A stretch of 64,000 nucleotides of DNA. Origin: Leisingera sp. ANG1. Its GTDB lineage: Bacteria; Pseudomonadota; Alphaproteobacteria; Rhodobacterales; Rhodobacteraceae. The translations under genes were made by a program, and so were the position numbers. Location: positions 124,001 through 188,000 of the forward strand of contig NZ_AFCF02000001.1 of NCBI RefSeq assembly GCF_000203975.2, given 5' to 3'. The notes beneath the pieces are model-generated. The model saw only the letters and a list, made by a program, of their open reading frames with translations, searched no databases and had not been told where the DNA came from. Below are positions 9,102-18,978 of this stretch, piece by piece (the stretch's first letter is position 1; each line of letters starts with the position of its first letter).

Positions 9102-9140
9102 CTGAAAATCGGGCTCCGGCAGTATATCTGGAAAAGAGGG

Positions 9141-9983
9141 TTAGGCCTTGGCGACTTCGCGCGCCAAGGTGCAGAAGGCCTCGAGGCTCACCTGTTCGGC
9201 GCGCTCGGTGGGCGGGATCCCGGCCGCGGTCAGATGTGCATCGATATCAGGTGAGATGCCCTTGAGCGAGGCGCGCAGCATCTTGCGGCGCTGGTTGAAG
9301 GCGGCCGCCACGACCCGCGACAGGATGGCGGCATCCGCCGGGAAGCGCGGCTCGGGCAGGGCGTCCAGATGCACGACGGCGCTGGAGACCTTGGGCGGGG
9401 GGGTGAAGGCGCCTGGCGGGAGCGATAGCACGATACGCGCATCCGCCCGCCACTGCGCCAGGATCGCCAGACGGCCATAGGCCTTGGAGCCGGGCTGCGC
9501 CACGATGCGCTCGGCAACCTCGCGCTGGAACATCAAGGTGAGGCTCTGCCAGAACGGCGGCCAGTCCTTGGGCGTCAGCCAGCGCACCAGCAGTTCGGTG
9601 CCGACGTTGTAGGGCAGGTTTGCGGCGATGCGGATCGGCGGGGTGAGGTGCTCAAGCGGGTCGATCTCCAGCGCGTCGCCGTTGATCACGTCAAAGCGGC
9701 CTGGATACGCCTCTGCGATCTCCTGCAGGGCGGGCAGGCAGCGCTGGTCCTTCTCGACCGCCAGCACGCGGCGGGCTCCTTCGGCCAGTAATCCGCGGGT
9801 CAGGCCACCGGGGCCGGGGCCGATTTCCAGCACGTCGCAGCCGGTCAGATCGCCGGCCTGCCGCGCGATCTTGGCGGTGAGGTTCAGATCCAGCAAAAAG
9901 TTCTGGCCCAGCGACTTGCGGGCCGACAGCTGATGCGTGGCGATCACTTCGCGCAAGGGGGGCAGGCTGTCGATAGCGCTCAT
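9141..9983 (-). CDS. rsmA: 16S rRNA adenine(1518/1519)-N6-dimethyltransferase
   Basis: 280 aa, the KsgA family. It dimethylates two adjacent adenines in the 3' terminal helix of 16S rRNA. Motifs: [10 protein letters not shown] near the N-terminus, the SAM site [10 protein letters not shown], the catalytic NLPYNVG and [11 protein letters not shown]. The C-terminal domain ends with [11 protein letters not shown]. It follows pdxA on the same strand, the order often seen in surA-pdxA-rsmA operons. Confidence 0.97.
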   Translation of the reverse strand: MSAIDSLPPLREVIATHQLSARKSLGQNFLLDLNLTAKIARQAGDLTGCDVLEIGPGPGGLTRGLLAEGARRVLAVEKDQRCLPALQEIAEAYPGRFDVINGDALEIDPLEHLTPPIRIAANLPYNVGTELLVRWLTPKDWPPFWQSLTLMFQREVAERIVAQPGSKAYGRLAILAQWRADARIVLSLPPGAFTPPPKVSSAVVHLDALPEPRFPADAAILSRVVAAAFNQRRKMLRASLKGISPDIDAHLTAAGIPPTERAEQVSLEAFCTLAREVAKA

Positions 9984-10067
9984 ATCATCTGGACCTTGGG
10001 ACTGGGCGCACGGCGCGCGCCAAAATTTTCATGCCTCCGGCGGGGATATTTCCGGTAACGGGAAGAA

Positions 10068-11039
10068 TCAAGTGCTGGCGGCCATGGCCTGCGCCAGCTT
10101 CAGCGCCTCAATCAGACTGGAGGGGTTGGCCTGTCCGGTGCCCGCGATGTCGAATGCGGTGCCGTGATCTGGTGAAGTGCGGATAAAGGGCAGCCCCAGA
10201 GTCACATTGACGCCGCGGTCGAAATCCAGCGTCTTGATCGGGATCAATGCCTGATCGTGATACATGCAGACCGCCGCGTCATAGCGGGAGCGGGCGGCGG
10301 CGTGGAACATGGTGTCGGCCGGATGGGGGCCGGTGACGTTCAGGCCCTCACTTTGCAACTGCGCGATCAGACCGTTGATCCAGTCCAGTTCCTCGCGGCC
10401 CATGGCGCCGCCTTCGCCTGCGTGCGGGTTGAGGCCCGCGACAGCGATGCGCGGGGAGGCAATACCGAACTGGCTTTGCAGGCCGGCAGCTGTGATCTCG
10501 ATCGTTTCACGCAACGTTTCCGGGGTCAGCAAGGCGGGCACGTCCGACAAGGCGATGTGGATGGTTGCCGGCACCACCCGCAACTGCTCGCTGGCGAGCA
10601 TCATCACCACCCGGCTGCGGCCCGCCAAAGCGGCGAGGAATTCGGTGTGCCCGGGATAGGCAAAGCCTGCGCCGTCGATCAGTGCCTTCTTGTGAATGGG
10701 GGCTGTGCAAACGGCGGCGGCTTCACCACTCTGGACCAGCTTCACCGCGGTCTCAATGGATTGGATGACGCCTGCAGCATTGGCCGGGTCCGCGGTGCCT
10801 TTGGCAGCACTGCCGCCGAAGGCCTTGGGCAGAACCGGAAAGCTGCCGGCACTGGCTGCAGCGGCCTCGGACGGGGAGGTGATTTCCTGGACGGGCGTGC
10901 CGGCGGGCAGGTGGCGCGGGTCACCGATCCAGAAGAACGGGCAGCTATCCCGCAGCGCCTGCCAAGCCTTGACGGCGATTTCCGGGCCGATGCCTGCGGG
11001 CTCGCCGCAGCTGAGGGCAATAGGCCCGGACAGGCTCAT
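10068..11039 (-). CDS. pdxA: 4-hydroxythreonine-4-phosphate dehydrogenase
   Basis: 323 aa. It oxidises 4-phosphohydroxythreonine in B6 synthesis. Visible motifs: SCGEPAGIGPE at the start, TAPIHKKAL, YPGHTEFLA and NPHAGEGG, and the metal histidine in MYHDQALIP. It ends in the helical segment LIEALKLAQ. Its start overlaps the surA stop by 4 bp (ATGA type), indicating translational coupling. Confidence 0.97.
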   Translation of the reverse strand: MSLSGPIALSCGEPAGIGPEIAVKAWQALRDSCPFFWIGDPRHLPAGTPVQEITSPSEAAAASAGSFPVLPKAFGGSAAKGTADPANAAGVIQSIETAVKLVQSGEAAAVCTAPIHKKALIDGAGFAYPGHTEFLAALAGRSRVVMMLASEQLRVVPATIHIALSDVPALLTPETLRETIEITAAGLQSQFGIASPRIAVAGLNPHAGEGGAMGREELDWINGLIAQLQSEGLNVTGPHPADTMFHAAARSRYDAAVCMYHDQALIPIKTLDFDRGVNVTLGLPFIRTSPDHGTAFDIAGTGQANPSSLIEALKLAQAMAAST

Positions 11040-12295
11040 TTGATATCAATCCGCGCATCCGACCGCAGTTGTTCCAGGAAGCTGTCGGTCAGCGAAGTCA
11101 TCCGCTGCGCGGTAAGCGCGTTAGCCACGGTTTCGCGGTTGGCGCCTTCGCCAAGGTCGGCAGTGCGGCCGCACAGCATCAGCACCATCAGGGTCTGGCC
11201 GTTGTTGCGGGTCAGCGCAGTCGAGGTCTCGCTGGGATCAAGCTTGGCCAGTTCCAGCGCGATGTCGCGGGGAATGTCGGCAGGCGGCAGGCTTTGGATC
11301 TCCAGCACAGAGGGATCCTGGCCCTGAGCGAGGCCATAGAAGTCCTCGCAGGTGTCGACATTGTTCACAACCTTCTGCGCGGCTGCCAGCCCTTCGGGTG
11401 TGCGCCCGCCTGGCAGGTAGTAGGCGGCGTATTCAATTGCGGTGTAACGCGGTGCGGCGCCTTCGACCTCGCGGACGCCGCGCATCTGGAACAGCGCCAC
11501 GGCGTTCTGCAGCGGCAGAGGTTCTGAAATTTCGCCCGGTTTCAGGGCCAGCACGACTTCCTGCAGTTGCGGCGGCAGTTTGGTCAGCGGCATCCAGGGC
11601 AGGCGGCCGCCTTCGTTGCGGCTGGCCGCGGCAGAGTATTGAGCGGCAGCTGCAGAAAAGCTGTCATAGCTCTTGAGCCTTGCCACCTGTTCGATCAACT
11701 CCTCGACCTGGGCAGCGTTCTGCTCGTTGATCGGGACAATGAACTCGCTCAGCAGCACCTGGACGCTGCCGGTGCCTGCGCTGCCCATAGCGCGGTCGAT
11801 CTCTTCCGGAGTGGGGCGGGCCCGGGACAGGAAACGGGCGCGGGTGTATTCACGCCAGCCCAGTCCGACCTCAGTGAAGTCGCGCAGCGTCTGCGGCGCA
11901 ACACCCTGCTGCTGCAAGGCTGTCAGGAACTCATTCAGCGACAGGTTGGCGCGGCCCGCCAGTTCTTCCATGCCGGCGGTGACATCCTCATCGGACAGTT
12001 CAATCCCTGCCTGCTTCAGCACGTCCAGCTTGAGCCGGTCATTGATCAACTCCTCGCGGGCCGTTTCCAGCGGGTCGCCCGGCACCCGCAGTGCCGACTG
12101 AAAGCGGGCGCGCTGCTCCAGCTCGTAGCGGGTGATGACCTCGTCATTCACTGTAATTGCGGGGGCAAAGAGGTTCTGCGCCGCTGCCGGCAGGCCGGTC
12201 AGCGAAAGACCCGCGGCCAGCGCCAGCGCGGCTGCGGATTTGAGAGCACGGGAAAAGAAGGGAGCCGGGAACCGGGTATTCACGTCTTGCTGCAT
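11036..12295 (-). CDS. surA: SurA-type periplasmic peptidylprolyl isomerase / chaperone
   Basis: 419 aa with a signal peptide (ALKSAAALALAAGLSLTGLPAAAQ, cleavage probably after AAAQ). The N-terminal SurA domain begins at ITVNDEVITRYELEQRAR and runs to about residue 170. A parvulin-like domain follows, around SYDSFSAAAAQYSAAASRNEGG. It helps outer-membrane protein folding. It sits directly after lptD, overlapping it by 16 bp, which fits because LptD is a classic SurA client. The parvulin region looks degenerate, so chaperone activity may outweigh isomerase activity (inference). Confidence 0.93.
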   Translation of the reverse strand: MQQDVNTRFPAPFFSRALKSAAALALAAGLSLTGLPAAAQNLFAPAITVNDEVITRYELEQRARFQSALRVPGDPLETAREELINDRLKLDVLKQAGIELSDEDVTAGMEELAGRANLSLNEFLTALQQQGVAPQTLRDFTEVGLGWREYTRARFLSRARPTPEEIDRAMGSAGTGSVQVLLSEFIVPINEQNAAQVEELIEQVARLKSYDSFSAAAAQYSAAASRNEGGRLPWMPLTKLPPQLQEVVLALKPGEISEPLPLQNAVALFQMRGVREVEGAAPRYTAIEYAAYYLPGGRTPEGLAAAQKVVNNVDTCEDFYGLAQGQDPSVLEIQSLPPADIPRDIALELAKLDPSETSTALTRNNGQTLMVLMLCGRTADLGEGANRETVANALTAQRMTSLTDSFLEQLRSDARIDIK

Positions 12296-14460
12296 GACCG
12301 CCTGTACTGTTTGTTGCCGCTCTTCACGGAGAAACCGCTGAGGGAGATGGTAAAGCCGAAATCCGTTGTCGGCTCAACACTTGTTGTTGAGGTATAGCGC
12401 CGGTTGACCGAAAGGTCGACCGTTACGCATTCATTCTGATAGGCCACGCCGAGGCCTGCGCGAGTGGCGCGGGCGCCGGCAATGTCATAGCGCAGCCGGG
12501 CGCTGGCGGACCAGCTGGGGTTGATATCATAGCGCCCGTCGACCCAGATTTCCGAACTTTCCTCTACCCGGTCCTCGTCCGGATCGGTGCCCAGCCACAA
12601 GTAGGTGCCGGACAGGCTGGAGCGGTGTGTGTGCCACTCGCCGCGGACTTCGGCCTTGGAGAAGTTCAGCGAGCCGTTCAGCAGCCCGCGGCTGGAGAGG
12701 GCCAGCCCGTCGCCGAATTTGATCTGCCCCGCCAGCAGAAGGTCGGAAGAAGTGCCGCTAAGGCCTGAGCTTTTGGTGAAACGGGTGTCGTCCTCGCTGC
12801 GCAGGACCTGGCCGATCGTGGCATAAGCCTGCCAGCCGTTCGGGGAATAGCGCGCCCAGTTGGTGCCATAGACCAGGGTGAACCCGTCCTCACGCGCATC
12901 GGTCGACGGAAAGCGGGACAGTGACAGCAGGTTGCCCTGATCGAATTCGACGAACCGGCTTTCTTCACTAACGACATCACCGCCGCCTTCATCGCGCCAG
13001 CCCAGCTGCAGGATCGGTTCCAGGTACTGGGTCGCGCCGCTGGCTTCACGCCGGGTCATCGGCAAACGGAAGGTCATCGCTCCGCGGGGGGTCAGACGGG
13101 TGACATCCTCTGTGAAAAAGGCGTCATCATAGGCCCGGAAAGCATCCGCCGCGGCGCCAAGCTCCGCCTCTGCCAGAATGCCGTAGCCGAATTTCCAGGT
13201 CCGGTGCCAGCTGAGGTCAGCCGAAAGCCGCGCAAGGTCGCGGCCGTTGGCGTCGGTCGCGGTGGCCTCAATGCTGGAGCTGCGGTGATGGCCGTGGCCT
13301 TGAAGTGTAAGGCGCATTTCACCGCCGGTCAGGGCAGGGAAATACCGCTTCTGGTAAAAGGCCTCTGCGATGCCGGAAGGGATATCGCTTTGGACTTCGC
13401 TGTCACGCAGGGTCTTGTAGTGGGTCAGCGACGTGCGGAACAGGCTGTCGCGGCGGATCCGGGCAAGCTCTGCCCGCGAGCGCAGGCGGTCAAGGTCCGG
13501 CAGGCCGTAGTCTTCGAGATAGGCATCATCTGAGACCGCTTTGACGTCGAAGGTGAAGCGGTAGTCGCGCGGCAAGTCGAACTGGCCTTCGCCGAAGATA
13601 TAGCCGCGGTCCTGATCCGGATACAGATCGTCCCGGGTGTAGGCGCCATTGAACTCGATCCGGCCGCGACGGAAGGCTTGGCGGTAGCGCAAGTCCAGTG
13701 TTCGCGTTCTGGACGAGATATAAGGCGCCACGGTCAGATCCTTGTGCGGACCGAGGGTGAAAAAGTAGGGAATTTTAAGCCCGGTTCCGAGGTTCGAAGT
13801 GGAGCGCACCGAAGGAACCAGAAAACCGCTGGCCCTTTCCAGCGAAGGATCCGGCAGGCGGATTGCCGGGAAGTAAAATACTGGCACATCCAGCACCCGC
13901 AGCTGGGCACTTTCGAAATACAGCTGCCGTTCCTGCTGGTCGTGGGTCACCCGTTCTGCCCGGATCTGCCAAAGCGGCGGGCGGCCGTCGTCGCAGACAT
14001 GGCAGGAGGTGACAGCCGTCTTGTAAAGCTGCGTATAGCGGCCGCTGACCCGTGTCATCTGCAGCGAGGCCAGCTGCAGCTGCTGCTGGAACACCATGCG
14101 GGCCCCAGTCAGGAGGCCATTGCGCAAATCCTGGTCCAGCTCGGCGGCATTGGCCAGGATCGTAATGTCACCGTCCTGGTCGATGCGGATCGGACCTTCG
14201 ATCTGCAGCGTGCCTGTGGTCTGGTCAAAGGTGATCTTCTTGGCGCGGAGCCGGATGTTGCCCTGAAATGCTTCGACATTGCCTTCGGCCACGAGGGTGC
14301 GGTCCGGGGTGATGAAAACCTGGTCTGCAACCAGCATCGCGGGCTGGGCCGGATCCGGCGGCACGGCAGTCTGGGCCTGCAGGGCAGGGGGGGACAGCAC
14401 CAGCCAGGGCAGCACGGCAGAAAGCAGCAGGGCGCGGCGCAAATTACCCGTCTTCGGCAT
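12280..14460 (-). CDS. lptD: LPS-assembly outer-membrane protein LptD
   Basis: 726 aa with signal peptide (RRALLLSAVLPWLVLSPPALQAQ). The N-terminal OstA-like domain (VADQVFITPDRTLVAEGNVEAF onward) is followed by a large beta-barrel rich in alternating aromatic and polar strands. Cysteines occur as a SCHVCD pair near residue 145 and as single residues near the C-terminus, matching the need of this family for long-range disulfides. It inserts LPS into the outer leaflet as the last step of the Lpt machine. The start overlaps the lptG stop by 17 bp. Confidence 0.96.
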   Translation of the reverse strand: MPKTGNLRRALLLSAVLPWLVLSPPALQAQTAVPPDPAQPAMLVADQVFITPDRTLVAEGNVEAFQGNIRLRAKKITFDQTTGTLQIEGPIRIDQDGDITILANAAELDQDLRNGLLTGARMVFQQQLQLASLQMTRVSGRYTQLYKTAVTSCHVCDDGRPPLWQIRAERVTHDQQERQLYFESAQLRVLDVPVFYFPAIRLPDPSLERASGFLVPSVRSTSNLGTGLKIPYFFTLGPHKDLTVAPYISSRTRTLDLRYRQAFRRGRIEFNGAYTRDDLYPDQDRGYIFGEGQFDLPRDYRFTFDVKAVSDDAYLEDYGLPDLDRLRSRAELARIRRDSLFRTSLTHYKTLRDSEVQSDIPSGIAEAFYQKRYFPALTGGEMRLTLQGHGHHRSSSIEATATDANGRDLARLSADLSWHRTWKFGYGILAEAELGAAADAFRAYDDAFFTEDVTRLTPRGAMTFRLPMTRREASGATQYLEPILQLGWRDEGGGDVVSEESRFVEFDQGNLLSLSRFPSTDAREDGFTLVYGTNWARYSPNGWQAYATIGQVLRSEDDTRFTKSSGLSGTSSDLLLAGQIKFGDGLALSSRGLLNGSLNFSKAEVRGEWHTHRSSLSGTYLWLGTDPDEDRVEESSEIWVDGRYDINPSWSASARLRYDIAGARATRAGLGVAYQNECVTVDLSVNRRYTSTTSVEPTTDFGFTISLSGFSVKSGNKQYRRSCSKT

Positions 14461-15547
14461 GGAGAAGCAGTCCTAAGGTCAATAGTATCGCAGCGGCAGG
14501 GGGAGCCCAGGCGGCAAGGGCCACCGGTATTTGCCCGTTCTCGCCAAGGATTTGCGCGAAATTGCGGATGAAATAAAGCCCGAATCCCAACAGCACGGCC
14601 ATCAGCACTGCAAGGCCGGTGCCGCCAAACCGGGCATGCCGCATGGTGAAGGACGCGCCGACCAGCACCATGGCGATCAGGAACAGCGGCCGGGCCAATT
14701 CAGCCTGAAGGCGGACTTCATAGCGTTTGGTGGTGAAGCCTGCTGCGGACAGCTCGCGAATGGTGGAGGGCAGATCGTAGATCGAGATGCCGCTGGCTGT
14801 GCCCAGTGTGTCCCGGATGCGGTCGGTTGTCAGCGTTGTCGGCAGTTGCAGTTCGTCATGCTGCGCGGCGCCGGTTTCGGGGTTGATGCCAGCCGTCAGC
14901 GGCCAGGCCTTGGCATTGGTCAGAACCCATTTGGTGCCGTCCAGCCGCGCACTGTCGGCAACGATGCGGCGGACCGGACCACCGGCGTTGGAGTAGGCGT
15001 GGATCGACACGTTAAACAGGGTTATGTCGGCGGCATCGCCGCTGTACCCCTTGGCATGAATAACCGATTGGCCGCGCAGCCCGCCCTGGCGCAGCCACAA
15101 ACCTTCACCGCTGAGAGACAGCGCCGAGGGGCCGCCGTTGTGGTACGTCTCAGCCAGATCCTGATAGCGGTTGGCAGTGGCGGCTGCGATCGGGTTCAGC
15201 ATGGTGACCGCAAGGCCGCCGATTACGGCGGCCATCAGCACTGGCGCCGCAAGCGCCCGGATGCCGGAGCGGCCAATGGCACGGGTGACCACCAGCTCGC
15301 TGCTGCGGGCAAGGCCGACAAACAGCACGATAGTACTGAGGATCATGATCAGCGGAAGAAACTCGCTAAGTGCTGCCGGAATGTTCAGCAGCGTCAGGCC
15401 AACCAGCTGGGCAAGGCTGAGGTCAACCGCTTCGAACCGGCGGACCTGCTCGTTCAGGTCGATCAGCACCACCAAAGTCATCAGGACAGCAACGATCACC
15501 ATGAACCACTGCAGAAAACGGCGCGCGTAGTAAATGTCCAGCTTCAT
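14444..15547 (-). CDS. lptG: LPS export ABC transporter permease LptG
   Basis: 367 aa from ATG at 15547, which overlaps the lptF stop by 4 bp; the longer open frame upstream lies inside lptF and is rejected. Typical layout: MKLDIYYARRFL start, three N-terminal membrane helices, a large periplasmic domain (about residues 120-265) and three C-terminal helices beginning near ELARPLFLIAMVLVGASF. With LptF it forms the inner-membrane part of the LPS extractor; the LptB ATPase is not in the window. Confidence 0.96.
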   Translation of the reverse strand: MKLDIYYARRFLQWFMVIVAVLMTLVVLIDLNEQVRRFEAVDLSLAQLVGLTLLNIPAALSEFLPLIMILSTIVLFVGLARSSELVVTRAIGRSGIRALAAPVLMAAVIGGLAVTMLNPIAAATANRYQDLAETYHNGGPSALSLSGEGLWLRQGGLRGQSVIHAKGYSGDAADITLFNVSIHAYSNAGGPVRRIVADSARLDGTKWVLTNAKAWPLTAGINPETGAAQHDELQLPTTLTTDRIRDTLGTASGISIYDLPSTIRELSAAGFTTKRYEVRLQAELARPLFLIAMVLVGASFTMRHARFGGTGLAVLMAVLLGFGLYFIRNFAQILGENGQIPVALAAWAPPAAAILLTLGLLLHAEDG

Positions 15548-16671
15548 GCCGCGGCCTCCGGTGCCCGGCCACGAATGCGTTTCGGGCGGGCCGACAGGAT
15601 CAGAAAGACCAGTGCCACTGCAAACCCCAACAGAGTGGGCAGGTAGATCAGCGGCCACAAACTGGGGTCTTGCAGCACCGGTTCGGAGACCACGCCGCGC
15701 AGGCCTTCAATGAAGATCAGCACGACGAAGGCAAGGAAGGCTTGGCGCCAGACCCCGAAGCGCGAGAAAGTGCCCAGCATCAGTGCGGAGAAGCCGATCA
15801 GCGTCACCGCGATGCAGACCAGGGCGCGGGCAAAGCGCAGGTGAAGCTCTTCGGCCTGAGCACCGGCGGAATAGCCGTCGCTTTTGGTAACCGCTGCGGT
15901 GCTGGTCATCAGCTCGAGGCTGGGAATGGCGCGGATATTGCGGGCCGGGTTCTCAGCTTTGCGGGCGAGTGAGCTGATATCGTAGGAAAAATCTGAGAAG
16001 AAAGTGGTCGAAAGCCGCTGTGTTTTGTGGTCCAGCCGCTGCGCCATCCCCTCCACCATGATCAGATGCGCGCTGGCGCCGTCTCGCACCAAAAAGGCAC
16101 GGGCGCCGGTATAGGTTACCGTCATCTCCGGATCGCGGCGGTCCGACAGGAATACATCGTTCAAGGTGCCATCGGGGTCGATCTGGCGGATGTAGAAGGT
16201 CACGCCATCGGCAGGGTGAAGAAAGTCGCCCTCGCTCAGCAGCTTGGCGGTGATGTTGCGGGATACCTCGCTTTCGCGCACCTCAAGCTGGCTGATCGAG
16301 GCGGGCAGCAGGTAGTGGGTCAGTGCCGACATCATCAGCGCGGTGATGACGCCGAACGCCAGCGCCGGGCGCGCCATTTGCCAGGGGCTGGTGCCGGTGG
16401 CGCGCAGCACGGTGAGTTCGCTTTCGCTGTTCAGCCGGTTGGTGACCCAGACCGCAGCGCCAAAGGCGGCAATCGGCAGCACCATGCGGATCAGGTTCGG
16501 CAGGGTGAGCGCAGTGAACTCCAGGAACACCAGCGCCGACTGGCCGTTGCCGATTAGCGTGTCGAACAGGACAACAGCCCGGTTGACCCAGAATACGGCC
16601 ACCAGAATCAAGGCAAAGAAGCCAAAGAAGAGCAGATACTGTGACAGCACATATCTGTCGTAGCGTGACAC
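15544..16671 (-). CDS. lptF: LPS export ABC transporter permease LptF
   Basis: 375 aa from GTG at 16671, giving the family-typical N-terminus (M)SRYDRYVLSQYLLFFG and preceded by a GGGGGA ribosome site. The frame stays open upstream to 16839, but that segment is not family-like. Membrane helices at both ends flank a periplasmic beta-jellyroll domain (SRNITAKLLSEGDFLHPADGV region). It is the first gene of the lptFG-lptD-surA-pdxA-rsmA unit. The 201 bp before it, shared with divergent pepA, should hold both promoters. Confidence 0.95.
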   Translation of the reverse strand: MSRYDRYVLSQYLLFFGFFALILVAVFWVNRAVVLFDTLIGNGQSALVFLEFTALTLPNLIRMVLPIAAFGAAVWVTNRLNSESELTVLRATGTSPWQMARPALAFGVITALMMSALTHYLLPASISQLEVRESEVSRNITAKLLSEGDFLHPADGVTFYIRQIDPDGTLNDVFLSDRRDPEMTVTYTGARAFLVRDGASAHLIMVEGMAQRLDHKTQRLSTTFFSDFSYDISSLARKAENPARNIRAIPSLELMTSTAAVTKSDGYSAGAQAEELHLRFARALVCIAVTLIGFSALMLGTFSRFGVWRQAFLAFVVLIFIEGLRGVVSEPVLQDPSLWPLIYLPTLLGFAVALVFLILSARPKRIRGRAPEAAA

Positions 16672-16872
16672 CCGATCCCCCCAGACCTTGCCATTGTTAT
16701 TTTGCCGGACCTTAGTGGATTTGATTGGCGGGGAAAACTGCATTCTCGCCCCGTCCGGCAATCGGCGGCGGACCGCAGGTGCCGGCCAGCGCAACCGGGT
16801 CTTTCCAACCGCCGCTCTGCAGGATACCTCTGGAGCCAAGAACCAAACGATTTTCAGCAGGAGCGCGCAAGA

Positions 16873-18348
16873 ATGAGCAGCCTTACCCCGATCCGTTTTG
16901 CCGAATACGACCCCAAGGCAATGGCTGAGATGACCGGCCGGGTGGCGGTCTTGGTGACCCCTGAAGGCAGCATGGATCAGGCCGCGCGCAGCGCCAACCG
17001 GATGGCCAAGGGCGCCATTGCCCGGCTGATCGATTCCGAAGGGTTCAAAAAGGCCAAGGCAGGTGATGTCATTTCACTGAACTGGCCCGCAGGCATGAAG
17101 GCCGAGGCGCTGGACGTGCTGGTGCTGCCGCGCAAGCTGACGCCGGTGGAGGCGCGGCAGGCGGGCGCCAAGCTGGTCAAGGGGGCTACTGGCAAGCGGT
17201 TGACCGTCATGGCTGGCAGCATGAACAAAGCCGCGGATCTGACAATGGGTATGGCCCTGCGGGACTATGCCTTCGACAATCACAAGTCGCCGAAGGACGA
17301 CAAGGCCGAAGGCGAAGTGGTGGTCGCCTCCAAGGCTCCGGCGGATCTGGAAGCCGCCTGCGCGCCGTTGCTGGCGGTAGCTGAAGGCGTTCATATGACC
17401 CGTGATCTGGTCAATGAGCCCGCAAATGTGCTGACAACCACGGAATTTGCCCGCCGCATCGAAGACATGAAGGACATTGGCCTGGAGGTCGAGATCCTGG
17501 AAGAGGCTGACCTGGAAAAACTGGGCATGCGCACGCTGCTGAGCGTCGGGCAAGGCTCCGACAGCCCCTCCAAGGTTGCGGTTATGCAGTGGAGGGGCGG
17601 CGCCAAGGATGCCGCACCGCTGGCGCTGGTCGGCAAGGGCGTGGTATTCGACACCGGCGGCATTTCCCTGAAGCCCGCGGCAGGCATGGAAGAGATGACT
17701 ATGGACATGGGCGGTGCCGGTGTCGTCGCAGGCGCCATGCGTGCACTGGCGCTGCGCAAAGCCAAGGCAAACGTCGTTGGCTTGGTCGGCCTGGTGGAAA
17801 ACATGCCCTCCGGCAACGCCACCCGCCCGGGTGATGTGGTGAAATCCATGAAGGGTGACACCGTCGAAATCATCAACACGGACGCCGAGGGGCGCTTGGT
17901 GCTGTGTGATGTCCTGTGGTACGCGCAGGAGCGGTTCAAGCCCGCAGGTGTAATTGATCTGGCAACCCTGACAGGCGCGATCATCATCGGGCTGGGGCAT
18001 GAAAACGCCGGTGTCTTCTCCAATGATGATGACCTGTGCAATGCCTTCCTGAAGGCTGCCAAGTCTGAGGACGAGGGCGCTTGGCGGATGCCGCTGGGCA
18101 AGGCCTATGACGAGCAGCTTAAATCTCGCATTGCCGACATGAAGAACGTTGGCGGCCGCCCTGCGGGCTCCATTACTGCGGCGCAGTTCCTACAGCGGTT
18201 CATCAAAGACGATATGCCCTGGATCCATCTGGATATCGCCGGCGTGGCATCGGTCAGCAAGGACACGGACTATGCGCCCAAGGGGGCCACCGGCTGGGGG
18301 GTGATGGCGTTGAACCGGCTGGTCGCGGATAAGTTCGAGGCGGAATAA
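16873..18348 (+). CDS. pepA: leucyl aminopeptidase
   Basis: 491 aa from ATG at 16873 (ribosome site CAGGAG upstream; the open frame extends back to 16702 without family similarity). It is an M17 di-zinc aminopeptidase. The signature NTDAEGRLVL is present, with the metal ligands in VGKGVVFDTGGISLKP and MDMGGAG, and GHENAGVFSNDD further on. PepA-type proteins can also bind DNA in some bacteria; nothing here shows that. holC follows after 6 bp, the common pepA-holC pairing. Confidence 0.96.
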   Translation: MSSLTPIRFAEYDPKAMAEMTGRVAVLVTPEGSMDQAARSANRMAKGAIARLIDSEGFKKAKAGDVISLNWPAGMKAEALDVLVLPRKLTPVEARQAGAKLVKGATGKRLTVMAGSMNKAADLTMGMALRDYAFDNHKSPKDDKAEGEVVVASKAPADLEAACAPLLAVAEGVHMTRDLVNEPANVLTTTEFARRIEDMKDIGLEVEILEEADLEKLGMRTLLSVGQGSDSPSKVAVMQWRGGAKDAAPLALVGKGVVFDTGGISLKPAAGMEEMTMDMGGAGVVAGAMRALALRKAKANVVGLVGLVENMPSGNATRPGDVVKSMKGDTVEIINTDAEGRLVLCDVLWYAQERFKPAGVIDLATLTGAIIIGLGHENAGVFSNDDDLCNAFLKAAKSEDEGAWRMPLGKAYDEQLKSRIADMKNVGGRPAGSITAAQFLQRFIKDDMPWIHLDIAGVASVSKDTDYAPKGATGWGVMALNRLVADKFEAE

Positions 18349-18354
18349 GCCGTT

Positions 18355-18813
18355 ATGGGAGCCGCTTTTTTCTACCATCTGACGCAAAGGCCGCTGGAGG
18401 AGACCCTGCCGGTCCTTCTTGACAAGGCGCGCGGGGCGGGCTGGCGCATTGCGGTGCGCGGGCGCGATCCGGAGCGTATGGCCTGGCTGGATGACCGCCT
18501 GTGGCAGGGGCCCGAAGAGAGTTTCCGGGCTCATGGCCTGGCGGGCGGCCCCCATGACGCGCTGCAGCCCATCCTGCTGACGGCGGGCCCTGAGGCGGCC
18601 AACAATCCGGAGTGCGTGATGGCGGTGGATGGCGCCGCTGTCAGTGCCGAAGAAGTGCAGGCGCTGAACCGGGTCTGCATCCTGTTTGACGGTACCGATC
18701 CCGAGGCCGTTCAGCACGCGCGCACCCAGTGGAAGGCCCTGACGGATGCGGGCTGTTCCGCCCAGTACTGGTCCGAGGAAAGCGGCCGCTGGGAAAAAAA
18801 GGCCGAGAAATAG
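18355..18813 (+). CDS. holC: DNA polymerase III chi subunit
   Basis: 152 aa. It is part of the clamp-loader complex and links the polymerase to single-strand binding protein. Family features: an N-terminal FYHLTQRPLEETLP, the segment DDRLWQGPEESFRAHGL and a C-terminal NRVCILFDGTDPEAVQHARTQWK. It starts 6 bp after pepA, so is co-transcribed. Confidence 0.95.
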   Translation: MGAAFFYHLTQRPLEETLPVLLDKARGAGWRIAVRGRDPERMAWLDDRLWQGPEESFRAHGLAGGPHDALQPILLTAGPEAANNPECVMAVDGAAVSAEEVQALNRVCILFDGTDPEAVQHARTQWKALTDAGCSAQYWSEESGRWEKKAEK

Positions 18814-18978
18814 GCGGATATCCGTTTGTCGCACCCCGGTGTCGGCGGAATTTTGCCGATAGCTTGTGTGAAATGTTTCGCAAGGGCAACAATTTCTCGA
18901 TTTTTCGTCACGCGCCCATTATCCCTTCCAGCACAAAATTCCGGTCAACCGGAAACAGGCCAGGACACTGGGGGACAG